Notes: generated by a model not told the origin, from the sequence alone. Counted from the stretch's first letter, positions 7,039 through 16,349 are shown. The stretch is DNA of 64,000 nt from Subtercola lobariae (GCF_014640255.1 NZ_BMGP01000002.1:124001-188000), one strand, 5' to 3'. Program-made: numbers and translations.

Positions 7039-8913
7039 TCAGTTACGTCGTCGCCCGAGCTCGGCGAGCACAGCCTCGAGGTCTGCACGGTCATCCAAAA
7101 CGGCGGCCGGCTCTTCGTCGTCTGGAAGAGCTAATTCGACAAGGCGGTCGTCCGCCAGGAGCTGAGATAGCCGCTGAACCTTTTCTTCAACGCGGCGATC
7201 GACTCGCTCGTCGATACTCCCGATCGTCGAAAAAATGGTGAAGGTTGTTTGGGTGTCCTGAGGCAATCCAAGCCTGTGAATACGATCGAGCGACTGCAGA
7301 TACTGACCAGCGTTGAACGTCCGGTCCAGGTAGATCGCATCATGGCATTCCATGTGTAGACTCACTCCCTCAGCAAGCGCAGCGGGGTTCGCAAGAAGCA
7401 CTTTGCAGTTCGGATCACGACGGAAGCGTTCGATTTCCCGTTCACGAGTTCGAACTCCCTCAGGGGCATCGTCGGAGCTTGGCACGCCTCCGTAGACGAT
7501 GGCGGGCTCGAGCGCAGCGAGCTGCTGTTCGAGGTCCAGCAAGTTGCCTGGAAAATTTGACCAGACCAAGGTCTTATTCCAAGTAGGCCTTCTGGAGTTT
7601 TCAGAAACCAGTCGGCATACCGCCTCGATCTTTGCCGAAATCTCATGATCGGCGTAGCGCTCAACCATCTCTGCGAGATGCGAACCCGCCGGAATCGCCA
7701 GAGGGGGGAATCTGTACGCCCGTGCTGCGTCCGCACTGGAGCGCAGTAGCCTCGGGCTCGAAGCGGCCTGTAGGAGATACATCGTGATCTCGCCCATCTG
7801 CGCAAACATGAGTTGATCGCCGCGGGATAGATCGAGCAATCCCGCATACCGGTTGAGCAGTGCGTCATAGATTTCTTGTTGGAGGGGATTCATCGGCAGC
7901 TGGACCCGACGGATGTCTGAGTCGGGAATATCGAGTTCGGTTTTAGTAGTCCGAACGAACAATGGAGTAATCGCTTCGTTTATAACTCTCATAGCCCGTG
8001 GTGCGGGCTGAGGCGCCATTGCCCAGTCCGGAATCCTTCTGCTCGCTCGACCCGAAGGCCAAAGGAAGTCCAAGAGGAACTTGAGATCGCGGGGGTGGTT
8101 TGGTGCTGGCGTTCCCGTCAACACATCCCGACGAACGACGTGCGGAGCCAGAGCGAGCAACGCACGTCCCCATTCGCCGCTGATACCACGCTTCGCTCGG
8201 TGTGCTTCGTCAAGGACTAAGTGGACATGGTGGCGCGATGCCCAAGAGATGAGATCGTCAATCGCTCCCGGAACTCGCTGATAATTGATCAGAATTACAT
8301 CCGCGTTCGGGATTCCTTTCGATCGGACGCGCGCCACAGAAGGGGCGGGGGAAAGTACAGAAACGGCGTCTTCTTCCCAAGCGCCGAATGCGGAAAGCGG
8401 AGCAATTACAAGGAGCTTGTCCACTCGCCCTCGTGCCTGTTCGATTGCGTGCAGCGCGTAGGCGACGGTTGTCTTACCCGCACCCGGCACAGAAAAATTG
8501 GCACCGTGGTGGAGATGCATCAGCTTGTTCAGGTCACGGACCTGGAATTCTCGAAGTGTTCGAATCACCCGATAAAGCCCTCGAGCGAGCTCGTCAGATA
8601 AGTCGATCCCTCGCGCCGTGTCGGTAGCGTCGACGGTGTTTAGGAAGCTAATATCCCTGCCATCCTTGACGAGCAGCGCACGCACATTATCGTCCACTTC
8701 AAACGCGACATTTCGAGATCGCAGTGTCCCTGACAGCCGCTGTCGCGAGCGCAGGAACCCGTCTGCCGACACGCGAATCTCCGTACGAGCCAGATTACTG
8801 TCGCCACCGACGACCAACGCGATCTCGTTCCACGAATCGCCCGAAATTTCCGTGCCAGTGAGGACAACGCGAGCCGGACGCGACTCAAGACGAGCCCGGA
8901 GCTGGGCGGTCAC
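7039..8913 (-). CDS. SNF2-family DEAD/DEAH-box helicase/translocase
   Basis: A 624-residue superfamily 2 ATPase. Walker A is SVPGAGKTT (about 141-149), motif II is LVLDEAHRAK (DEAH 235-238), and motif III is LTGTPAPNHP (about 265). The C-terminal lobe carries IYLDRTFNAGQYLQSLDRI, a SNF2-type motif V/VI with QSLDRIHRLG. The first 120 residues form an accessory N-terminal domain. Translation begins at a GTG inside the GTGA overlap with the ParB-like gene, so the two are coupled. SNF2 translocases with methylases and nucleases occur in DISARM, Dpd and related defence systems. None of those gene sets is complete here. Confidence 0.88.
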   Translation of the reverse strand: MTAQLRARLESRPARVVLTGTEISGDSWNEIALVVGGDSNLARTEIRVSADGFLRSRQRLSGTLRSRNVAFEVDDNVRALLVKDGRDISFLNTVDATDTARGIDLSDELARGLYRVIRTLREFQVRDLNKLMHLHHGANFSVPGAGKTTVAYALHAIEQARGRVDKLLVIAPLSAFGAWEEDAVSVLSPAPSVARVRSKGIPNADVILINYQRVPGAIDDLISWASRHHVHLVLDEAHRAKRGISGEWGRALLALAPHVVRRDVLTGTPAPNHPRDLKFLLDFLWPSGRASRRIPDWAMAPQPAPRAMRVINEAITPLFVRTTKTELDIPDSDIRRVQLPMNPLQQEIYDALLNRYAGLLDLSRGDQLMFAQMGEITMYLLQAASSPRLLRSSADAARAYRFPPLAIPAGSHLAEMVERYADHEISAKIEAVCRLVSENSRRPTWNKTLVWSNFPGNLLDLEQQLAALEPAIVYGGVPSSDDAPEGVRTREREIERFRRDPNCKVLLANPAALAEGVSLHMECHDAIYLDRTFNAGQYLQSLDRIHRLGLPQDTQTTFTIFSTIGSIDERVDRRVEEKVQRLSQLLADDRLVELALPDDEEPAAVLDDRADLEAVLAELGRRRN

Positions 8914-10403
8914 TCGCCGTTCTCCTCGTCATTCGTGATTGGCACCTTGATGTCGGCAACGATGCTTAAGACTTCCTCGAGTCGCGATTGAACCAGATCT
9001 AATGTCGTTTTCAGATCATCAATCCTCGGGGAAAATTCAGGGTCATCGGCCACATCTTCCAGCGCCTCGACGAGGGACTTGAGGCTGCTGGCCGCCGAAT
9101 CCGCGCTGCTCTGGGGGCGCACGAGCCGGTTGGCGTCTTTCTTGCGTTGAGCGGCGTTATTAAGGCCTTCCGCCACGCTACCGTGCATGACCCGCTTGAT
9201 TTCTTGGCCGGTAAGGCTAGTACCGTCCGCCATCGCAAACTCGCGCTCGGGGTCCTGGGACGCCTTCACCACTAAGTCGAGCACACGTTGCGTAACGGAA
9301 GACGAGGCCGGTGTGGACTCGCTGCTATCGACATCTAGAAGATCTAAGCCTGCAGGCGCTGCTGCGGGGGCAGCCGTCTCGGTACTTGTTTCTTCAGCCG
9401 AAAGCGTCTGCGTAATCGAATCCCCGTCTCGTCCCGCCTCAGCGAGGTGGGGAACCAAGTCTCGCGTTATCCAATCACCTTTGGCTTTTCGAAGCTGGTG
9501 AACAGCAGAGTGTCCTGAAAAGTAAGCGATCAGCCATCCGCGAATATGTTCGTCCGCAGGTTCGCGTCCGTACAAGTTCTCAATGTCGCGCACCTCCTTC
9601 AACAAATCAATCCAGTTTTGCTGCTGGTCTTCGACCGTTACGAAGATCGAGAGCGGAAGTGGGTCTGCCGTCAACGAGCGCGACCGGTTCATCAGGACCA
9701 ATACCTCGCGCAGCCGTTTGATGTCCGCAGCTTTGTCGACGCGGAGGCTCGCCGCGATCGATTCATCGGTCATACCGTTGTCATACAACGACTGAATCAT
9801 CATGAGACGGGCGACAAGGTTGTATTCGTCCTTAAACTCCTTCTGCTGCTGGAGCACGCTTTCCAGGTCGAGCTCTTCTTTATTGTCTGTATCCCCCGGC
9901 AACACCGCGACACGAATCGTTGTCGAAGCGGGAATCTTGCCTTCCGCGACCAGACCCCGTAAGAGAACGCAGCGAGAGTTACCGTTGATGAGCTTGCCGC
10001 TCCGGGTGATAACGCCAGGCTGAGCCTGCCCCTGCGATTCGAGGCTGCCGCGAAGCCCATCAATATGGCGGTGCGATTTTCGCACGAGATCCGTGACAAT
10101 CGCCTGCGCCTTCGGGGACTCGGGGTCTGTCTCCACGACGCCTCTGTCTGGGTGATCAGCCAGGAGCGGGGCAATCCGGAAACTTCTTGCGTTCAGAATA
10201 GGCACATCGAGCGGGAGTTCGATGACTTCAAAAGTTTGGAAATGACCACGAAACTGGAGACGCTCGGTTTCCGGGATGTCCGGACGCTGGCGCAGCTCGT
10301 CAATGGCCTTCTTTATGTGAAGCTCCCGGCTCGTACTGCTCACTCTGTTTCCCCTCATGGCGCCTGCACCCTTTTCACTCAGAGTAGCGACAGCTTCGGA
10401 CAT
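8910..10403 (-). CDS. ParB/sulfiredoxin-fold domain protein
   Basis: A 497-residue protein whose ParB/Srx-like core spans about residues 60-240. KLINGNSRCVLLR (about 137-149) is the nucleotide-binding signature and is preceded by an IDGLRGSLESQGQ helix. A Q-rich helix-turn-helix-like part follows (LYDNGMTDESIAASLRVDK). The C-terminal third is acidic, with a linker rich in Ala, Thr and Ser and a final coiled-coil segment. It is the first gene of the operon and overlaps the SNF2 gene. Similar folds occur in DndB- and DpdB-like modification systems and in ParB CTPases. I infer a DNA-sensing or modifying subunit. A second start at 10358 is possible. Confidence 0.75.
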   Translation of the reverse strand: MSEAVATLSEKGAGAMRGNRVSSTSRELHIKKAIDELRQRPDIPETERLQFRGHFQTFEVIELPLDVPILNARSFRIAPLLADHPDRGVVETDPESPKAQAIVTDLVRKSHRHIDGLRGSLESQGQAQPGVITRSGKLINGNSRCVLLRGLVAEGKIPASTTIRVAVLPGDTDNKEELDLESVLQQQKEFKDEYNLVARLMMIQSLYDNGMTDESIAASLRVDKAADIKRLREVLVLMNRSRSLTADPLPLSIFVTVEDQQQNWIDLLKEVRDIENLYGREPADEHIRGWLIAYFSGHSAVHQLRKAKGDWITRDLVPHLAEAGRDGDSITQTLSAEETSTETAAPAAAPAGLDLLDVDSSESTPASSSVTQRVLDLVVKASQDPEREFAMADGTSLTGQEIKRVMHGSVAEGLNNAAQRKKDANRLVRPQSSADSAASSLKSLVEALEDVADDPEFSPRIDDLKTTLDLVQSRLEEVLSIVADIKVPITNDEENGE

Positions 10404-10489
10404 CAGAGCCCGATGTGACGTTTATCCTGTTGCTACTTCGTGTGCTCTTATTTACGCGCCAGCGATCAGCGCGATGATCGATGCCTCCG

Positions 10490-10711
10490 TTACAGGGATT
10501 CGAGGACCATTCGTTTCGCAAAGGCAGCGCTTCCGCTGTGGCCGAGGAACACTCTGCTCGCGTCGACCGCATCGAGCAACGTAATCGCTGCCGCGTCTTG
10601 CTGGTCGAGGAATCTGCCCTCTCTCGCCGCTGCGCCACTCGCGCCGGAGTAGGTTTTTACGGCGGGATTGGCGCCGGCCGTCAACAACCCGATTTGCCGA
10701 GCCAGTGTCAT
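10490..10711 (-). CDS. Small hypothetical ORF upstream of the ParB-like gene
   Basis: A 73-residue frame that starts 12 bases after a purine-rich GAGAG and ends 86 bases before the ParB-like gene. The composition is Ala/Leu/Ser-rich with GC-rich third positions, but no family is recognised. A second minus-strand frame over 10452-10853 has plausible protein-like ends and an arginine-rich middle, so the locus could also be a frameshifted gene. The region contains the divergent promoters for the ParB-like and nuclease-like genes, and I give this ORF low weight. Confidence 0.3.
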   Translation of the reverse strand: MTLARQIGLLTAGANPAVKTYSGASGAAAREGRFLDQQDAAAITLLDAVDASRVFLGHSGSAAFAKRMVLESL

Positions 10712-10892
10712 CTACTCTCTGTGGCGATTCAATCGGGTCGATATGCTTGCCTCCTCCCGGGATGACCGTCAGCCCATGCGACTCAATGGTGCCTGCGGTT
10801 CGATGAACGCGAACATCGAGTTTCATCAGTACACCGGCTTCTTCCGGGTGCACTCCAGCAAGAGATAGTTATCAGGGCGATTGGATTGGGCG

Positions 10893-12278
10893 ATGGAGCA
10901 TTTGTTACCTGAGGGCCGCGCGGTTATCGACGCCCTCGAACAATTAGGTCAGTCGCTGGGTTACGCGACTACTCGCGAGCATACGGTCGGGCGGTCGGCT
11001 GCCATAGATCTGTCCTGGACTGCCGCTGACTCAAACGATGTCCCTCTGTTCGTTTTTGAGGTCGAAAGCACCGCATCAGCGGGCCTCGCGAACAACGCGA
11101 TGAAGATCTTTGGTTCCCCGTCGAAGTCACTTCCCAAGCCGTTGTTTTTCTTTCATCTGGTCGTCACGGCATCACCGACGAATGAGCGAATCCGAAACGC
11201 TCAACACACGTGGGGCAATTACAACTACCGCGTGTATCGGCTGTCCGAAGCCGCACAACGGCGCGATATGTTCGTTGAAATTCTCGGTCAACATCGTCGA
11301 GTGTCTAATCGCATCGATATCCTCTGGCTCGCGGAAGTCGCCGGGCACCCCTTCTGGGGTGGAATCGAAATGATTCCTGATGTTTTAGGCGAGATCTCTA
11401 ACCTGCGGTTTGACACTTCCTACCTACATTCATTTGCATGCCTCGCGATTGCTCATCCGCACCTCCTGCCGTATTTCACGCGGCGGCTCAGAGAACTGGA
11501 TTCCGGTGTCTGGGCTGCCGCAAGCCGCGAAGGCTACCGCGGGGGCCCCGGGGAATACATCCCGGGCCTGCTGGAATTGGCCATTCGCATTGCATCTGGA
11601 GACCTTCTGGACGCTGAAGGTCCAGAGGCGTTTGAGAAGTGGGCGCTGCGGACAGGGCAGTTCCCGAGAACAATCGACGCGGCATTCGGACTATCCAGAG
11701 ACTACGACGGGTTCGTGCTAGGTATAGCACCGTTCCAGTACGCGCTGAGCATGGCAGCGTTGAGGAAGCAACCTCGGTCGCGCGCGTGGGTGATTACCGA
11801 TATGTACCGCCTCCTCTTAGAAGAAAGCAACCAGGGTCTTAGCCCTAAGTTCCTTTTGCCTGGAACGACGTGGCTTGCTTTGATGATCGCCTTCGAAGCG
11901 GCACAACACCGCAATGATTCGGTTGTTGGCAAGGTTGACCTCGAGCAGATGTATCTGACGGCCTCAAAGATAGTCAGAGGTGCGGGCGGTATTCCCGGTA
12001 ACTGGCTCCAATGTCCGCCTGACCCAGTCTCAGAGCTGGAGGATTTCAATGTTGCGCTTGATAGCGCCACGGAAGGCGCGCATTTGCCTTCGTTAGAGGA
12101 TCTCGCGCGCCACGCGTCCCCTTCGGTCGGTGCCGATCAAGATTCTGCGACGGCTGAGGCGATTCGCTGGTGCCTAACAGCGCTGGTGTCTCTCGATGCC
12201 TATCAGGGCCCGATGAGCGGAATCGTCGCGTTAATGGGCCTTCAAATCCCTTCCACCGCTGAAGACCTAGCACCCTAA
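10893..12278 (+). CDS. Putative PD-(D/E)XK-like nuclease, 461 residues
   Basis: The start is uncertain between the TTG at 10881 and the ATG at 10893; I use the ATG. The N-terminal 80 residues look like a restriction-nuclease-fold core. AAIDLSW supplies an acidic residue (Asp39), and after a strand LFVFEVESTAS supplies Glu56 and Glu58, followed by a helix starting near NNAMKIF. The lysine of the classical motif is replaced by Glu, as in some divergent members. The remaining 370 residues are helical with no recognised domain. It is divergent from the ParB-like gene and precedes the helicase-nuclease gene by 153 bases, which suggests a shared role. Confidence 0.55.
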   Translation: MEHLLPEGRAVIDALEQLGQSLGYATTREHTVGRSAAIDLSWTAADSNDVPLFVFEVESTASAGLANNAMKIFGSPSKSLPKPLFFFHLVVTASPTNERIRNAQHTWGNYNYRVYRLSEAAQRRDMFVEILGQHRRVSNRIDILWLAEVAGHPFWGGIEMIPDVLGEISNLRFDTSYLHSFACLAIAHPHLLPYFTRRLRELDSGVWAAASREGYRGGPGEYIPGLLELAIRIASGDLLDAEGPEAFEKWALRTGQFPRTIDAAFGLSRDYDGFVLGIAPFQYALSMAALRKQPRSRAWVITDMYRLLLEESNQGLSPKFLLPGTTWLALMIAFEAAQHRNDSVVGKVDLEQMYLTASKIVRGAGGIPGNWLQCPPDPVSELEDFNVALDSATEGAHLPSLEDLARHASPSVGADQDSATAEAIRWCLTALVSLDAYQGPMSGIVALMGLQIPSTAEDLAP

Positions 12279-12313
12279 CGCATCCGAGCGCGCTCCGGTC
12301 GCGATTGAACAGT

Positions 12314-12348
12314 CGGCGGCCCGGGTATCAGGGGCGCGCTGGCCGCCG
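12314..12348. terminator. GC-rich stem-loop between nuclease-like and helicase genes
   Basis: CGGCGGCC (12314-12321) pairs with GGCCGCCG (12341-12348) across a 19-base loop. It lies 36 bases after the stop codon of the nuclease-like gene and 84 before the helicase start. No T-run follows, so it may attenuate rather than stop transcription. Confidence 0.3.
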
Positions 12349-12431
12349 CATCGATCACTCAAAACGTCAGCGATCAGTCGCACGATATTCGGGTACGCAG
12401 TACGGTGCTTCATGAGGAATAGGGGAATCGC

Positions 12432-14939
12432 GTGACAAGCATTTTCGAGAGCATCAACGCAGCAGATCCAGCGTCATCGACGCTGGACCCGAAGCGACTG
12501 TTCCGAGCACTACCCAAACCAAAGAATTCGAAGTACCAGTTTCCGCATGATATTCAAACTGAAGTTTGGGACATGTGGTTCCGTCGCCGCGACGAAGCCG
12601 ACCTTATCTTGAAGATGAATACCGGAAGCGGGAAGACGGTGGTCGGGCTTGTGATTGCCAAGAGCTCGCTCAATGAAGACAAAGGCCCGGCGGTTTATCT
12701 CGTTCCTAACACCCAGCTGCAAGAACAGGTTGGAATCACAGCATCGGAATTGGGGATCGCCTGGACCGACGACCCTGCCGACCCCGCGTTCCGACAGAGC
12801 GAAGCAGTGCTGGTCGTTCCGGTCCACACCATGTACAACGGCCGAAGCAGGTTTCGGCTCGAGGGTCACGGAAACACCGTTCACGTCGGGACTGTAATAG
12901 TCGACGACGCCCACGCATGCATTCCAATCATTGAGGATCAGTTCTCTACAACACTCGCCGACACGACACCCGCCTATAAGGGTCTACTCAAGCGCTTCAA
13001 CAGCGTCCTGAAGGAACAATCGCTCAGCGGCTGGACTTCGATCACGACGGGCAGCGAGACCCAGGCCGTCCCAATTCCCTACTGGGCATGGGCGAATGAA
13101 CTGGCATCGAGCTATGCCCTCCTAAATGCCGTGACGGAAACGGACAGCAAGGACCATCAGTTCAAGTGGCCGTTGATGCGCAATCAGCTAGCGCTGTGTG
13201 ACGTTGCGTTCACCTCCAAGGAAGTTGAGGTTCGACTTCCGTATCCGAATCTCGCTGTTATTCCGTCGTTCACCAACGCAGCTCGCCGTATCTATATGAC
13301 TGCCACCCTGGCGGACGACGGCATCCTCGTGACGAAAATGGGAGTCGACCCGAATTGTGTGACGCGTCCGATCGCGCCATCATCGGCAAGTGACATCGGC
13401 GATCGAATCATTCTCACCCCCGTCGAAACCAGCCGAATGGTGACAATCGAGGACGTGAAGGCCAGCGCCGCCAACTGGGCAACGAGTCTCAATGTCGTCG
13501 TGATCGTGCCGTCCCGACATAGAGCGAACGAATGGCAACCGTACACGAGCGAAATACACGAGAAGACGACAATTAAGGCGATCGTGAAGCGCCTGAACAC
13601 ACAGCATGTTGGTCTCGTCGTGCTTATAGCTCGTTACGACGGCGTTGACCTTCCCGGTGATGCGTGCCGCGTTCTGATAATCGATGGATTGCCCGAGCGA
13701 TATTCCCCGGCGGAACTGGTCGAAGCAGCCGCGATCGGCGGAACCGAGGTCATGAGCAGCCAGCAGACGCAACGAATCGAGCAGGGTATGGGTCGCGGCG
13801 TGCGAGCCACGGATGACTACTGTGCAGTAATTCTGCTCGACCCCCGCTTAGTCGGCCGGCTGTATTCGGCGGCTGACCTTCACCAGCTTTCACCGGGAAC
13901 GCGCGCGCAATACGAATTGTCTGCGACGTTTGCGAAGAGTGGCCGTAGTAAGCCAATGTCTTTTTTCGCGGATGCTGTCGACGCCTTTCTTGCCCGCGAC
14001 AGCGCATGGACCAACGCTAGTAAGGACGCGGTCGAAGGCCTGACCTATTCGAGTCTGAGTTCAGTGCAACCACTTCTGGTGGCTGAACGCGACGCCTTCC
14101 GAGAAGCGTGCGCGGAGCGTTACACGCAGGCGTTCGAACTCTTGCAAGCTCAATTTTCGAGCATCTCCAATGCGAGGTACAGAGGATGGATTAAGCAGCG
14201 AGCTGCGAGTTATCTTGAACTCGTTGATCCTGTGAAGGCTCGCGAAATTCAAGTGAAAGCCCGAATCGATAACAACTACATTTTGAAAGTGCCAACCAGC
14301 ACAGCCGAGCCAAAGCTAAGTCATCTCGGGAATCAAGCGGACGCCGCAAGCGCCCACCTCGGGCAGTACGCGAAACCACGAGACTTGGAGGTCGTAGTCG
14401 ACGGAATCCTCTTTGATCTCGTGCCCAGCACGGATAAGAACAGTCACAAGCGATTCGAGGCTGCCCTTGACATCGTGGGAAAGATGCTCGGATTCAATGC
14501 CTCGCGGCCAGATGCGACGACCGGAATCGGTCCGGATAATCTGTGGGCAATAGGTCAAGACTCATACTGGGTAATCGAGTGCAAGAGCGAAGCTGTTGCT
14601 TCTCAAGTCTCGCGCGAATACCTCGAGCAGCTGACACACTCTGCTGACTGGTTCGAGTCTCAATACGACATAAGCCAGCACCCCTATCTCCCGTTACTCA
14701 TTCACCCGTCGCGCACCCCGATGTGGGACGCAGTCCCCCGTCAGACTGCGCGGGTTATGTCCTTTGACCTCCTGGCAGAGTTCCGGATTGCGGTTCGGGG
14801 GTACATCACCGCCTTGTGTTCAACCGACAGCTACCGAGACCCGTCGGAGATCAGCAAAAACCTGAATCACTTCGGTTTCGCGGCACGAGACCTGGCTAAT
14901 CGTTGGACTCAAACTTTCCGAGCTCCCGCTAAACGCTAA
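12432..14939 (+). CDS. DEAD/DEAH-type helicase with C-terminal nuclease domain
   Basis: An 835-residue protein starting with GTG after AGGGGAA. Helicase motifs are MNTGSGKTVV (Walker A, about 62-70), IVDDAHAC (motif II, about 157), YMTATLADD (motif III) and QGMGRGVRATDD (motif VI), giving a full SF2 motor. Near the C-terminus GPDNLWAI (about residue 700) and WVIECKSEA (about 713) give a PD...ECK nuclease core, followed by a helix with EYLEQLTHSADWFE. The fusion of an SF2 motor with a PD-(D/E)XK domain is typical of defence and repair enzymes. It is the last gene of the putative defence assembly. The motor and nuclease calls are firm; the biological role is inferred from neighbours. Confidence 0.85.
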   Translation: MTSIFESINAADPASSTLDPKRLFRALPKPKNSKYQFPHDIQTEVWDMWFRRRDEADLILKMNTGSGKTVVGLVIAKSSLNEDKGPAVYLVPNTQLQEQVGITASELGIAWTDDPADPAFRQSEAVLVVPVHTMYNGRSRFRLEGHGNTVHVGTVIVDDAHACIPIIEDQFSTTLADTTPAYKGLLKRFNSVLKEQSLSGWTSITTGSETQAVPIPYWAWANELASSYALLNAVTETDSKDHQFKWPLMRNQLALCDVAFTSKEVEVRLPYPNLAVIPSFTNAARRIYMTATLADDGILVTKMGVDPNCVTRPIAPSSASDIGDRIILTPVETSRMVTIEDVKASAANWATSLNVVVIVPSRHRANEWQPYTSEIHEKTTIKAIVKRLNTQHVGLVVLIARYDGVDLPGDACRVLIIDGLPERYSPAELVEAAAIGGTEVMSSQQTQRIEQGMGRGVRATDDYCAVILLDPRLVGRLYSAADLHQLSPGTRAQYELSATFAKSGRSKPMSFFADAVDAFLARDSAWTNASKDAVEGLTYSSLSSVQPLLVAERDAFREACAERYTQAFELLQAQFSSISNARYRGWIKQRAASYLELVDPVKAREIQVKARIDNNYILKVPTSTAEPKLSHLGNQADAASAHLGQYAKPRDLEVVVDGILFDLVPSTDKNSHKRFEAALDIVGKMLGFNASRPDATTGIGPDNLWAIGQDSYWVIECKSEAVASQVSREYLEQLTHSADWFESQYDISQHPYLPLLIHPSRTPMWDAVPRQTARVMSFDLLAEFRIAVRGYITALCSTDSYRDPSEISKNLNHFGFAARDLANRWTQTFRAPAKR

Positions 14940-15225
14940 CCAACTTCGGGTTGAAAGCCGCACACCGATTTCGAGAGTTGACCCGCTCGTATGCCCGGCG
15001 AAACGGAAGTTGGCGCCTTCCCGAAGGACACCACACCAACCTGCTCGCAGCGCTTGTAGTCTGCTCAAGGCGTCCGCGCCATTCGGTGGAGCCAAATCAG
15101 ACATCCTGATCAGTTGTGAACCCGTGCAAGAAATGTCTGTCGTCAGCGCAATACTTAGTTCAAGAGTCCTCGTCGGCCGCCGCAGATGATTTATTCTCGT
15201 TAGCGACGTCTCGTTCCGGAGGTTT

Positions 15226-15702
15226 ATGGTGCAATATGTTCACATGGCGCCACTTCAGTTGGTCCTCAGCCACTCGGAGGTTGAGCTCGTCGCCAACAGC
15301 GAGAATAGGGCCCCGTCATCCTTCGAGGATGCAGCGCACGACGTTCGCGTTCCGCGGCTTGGGGCGCCAGAATTGGTGTTGCTTGCCCAGCAGGCCAAGT
15401 CCGCGGGCTACCGGTTGAATAGCTTCGAGATAGCTGGGCCAGACCTCAAACTGGTTCGCGACGCACAGCTAGAGGAAGAATTGTCGGCTGAACTGGTTGC
15501 CGCGCTCGAATCTCATGGTACTTCTGCGGTTTTTTCTCTGCTTCGACATGAATTTCACGGCTACGCCATCGCTGGCGTCCGACTCTATAGAGCAGACACC
15601 AAGATAGTGACAATACGACGTAATGGAGTCGTATTGGCAAATGGTCCGGAAGGCGTACTCGAGTTTGTCAGGAGTGCGTGGAAGAAGGTCTCGGCTTGGT
15701 AG
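15226..15702 (+). CDS. Hypothetical protein, first gene of a three-gene unit
   Basis: A 158-residue soluble protein preceded by GGAGG (15218-15222). A GTG at 15229 or the ATG at 15244 would give better spacing. The N-terminal part is acidic, and the C-terminal part has a beta-like stretch (TKIVTIRRNGVVLANG) ending in basic/aromatic RSAWKKVSAW. I recognise no family. Its end overlaps the next gene by 25 bases, so the two are translationally coupled. With the next two genes it forms a compact operon lying between restriction-type genes, so a defence function is possible. Confidence 0.6.
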   Translation: MVQYVHMAPLQLVLSHSEVELVANSENRAPSSFEDAAHDVRVPRLGAPELVLLAQQAKSAGYRLNSFEIAGPDLKLVRDAQLEEELSAELVAALESHGTSAVFSLLRHEFHGYAIAGVRLYRADTKIVTIRRNGVVLANGPEGVLEFVRSAWKKVSAW

Positions 15703-16349
15703 CGGACTCCGTCAAGGATGGAATCGCCGACGGGATCAAGCTCGCCATCGCTATTCTCGCGTACCTATGGTGGTCGCCTCATTTTGAAAAGCTTGTGGAA
15801 CCCGCCCCACCAATAGTTGGCGACGTGATCACGGTTCTGCTTGCCGCCACAGCGACCATAATCGTCTACTGGCTGCTTTTTCCAATAAGCACAATCGAGA
15901 TCGTGTTCGGCCGGACGGACACGGGCGCTGCGCTCGCCAGCACCGTGATCGAACTTACCTGCGCCCCGAATGATCCGCGCATCGCGCGCTTCGATGTTCG
16001 GGTTCGTCAGAAGTATCGTGGATTACTAGCGCGGCTCATTGCCCGCTGGGCGGCGAGCAAGCCGCTGACGGTGCTCGTGATCGTCCTGAATTCTGGGCTC
16101 GAGTTCTCAGCCGATCTTCCGGGGTGTCGTGGAACTGACCGCGGATTCGAGATCAAGCTTGGTGAGCTTCCGAACACTGGGGATTGGGCGAATGCCAGCG
16201 TTACGTTTGGCAGCGCCGAAATAGCTGATTGGGCCGATCTCGGGGTCTCAACCGAGCTGAAATCGATGTCACGAGCATCCTGGATTTACCGGGTCCTCGT
16301 CCGGCCCAAGGCAAACGTCCGAAGAATCACGATCAGGAAGATCACGTAA
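15678..16349 (+). CDS. Two-helix membrane protein, uncharacterised
   Basis: The GTG start at 15678 has GGAG just upstream, inside the end of the previous gene. The 223-residue product has two hydrophobic segments in its first third, around residues 20-35 (LAIAILAYLWW) and 45-68 (VITVLLAATATIIVYWLLF). A soluble, beta-rich C-terminal domain of about 140 residues follows, with no recognised motif. Membrane proteins of this layout act as effectors or anchors in several abortive-infection systems, but nothing here shows this directly. Its stop overlaps the next start by one base (TAATG). Confidence 0.65.
   Translation: MEEGLGLVADSVKDGIADGIKLAIAILAYLWWSPHFEKLVEPAPPIVGDVITVLLAATATIIVYWLLFPISTIEIVFGRTDTGAALASTVIELTCAPNDPRIARFDVRVRQKYRGLLARLIARWAASKPLTVLVIVLNSGLEFSADLPGCRGTDRGFEIKLGELPNTGDWANASVTFGSAEIADWADLGVSTELKSMSRASWIYRVLVRPKANVRRITIRKIT

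Noticed and set aside
10452-10853. A 133-residue minus-strand frame over the ParB-like upstream region
   Set aside because: Its centre is arginine-rich like a shadow frame and it conflicts with the better 73-residue frame; kept only as a note in that entry.
4548-14939. Assignment of the cassette to DISARM, BREX or Dpd
   Set aside because: Marker genes (DUF1998 and PLD proteins, PglZ, DpdA) are absent, so only single components are shared.
14940-15225. Possible minus-strand gene after the helicase (around 14820-15104)
   Set aside because: Most of it overlaps the helicase 3' end in a shadow frame, and there is no motif or ribosome site.
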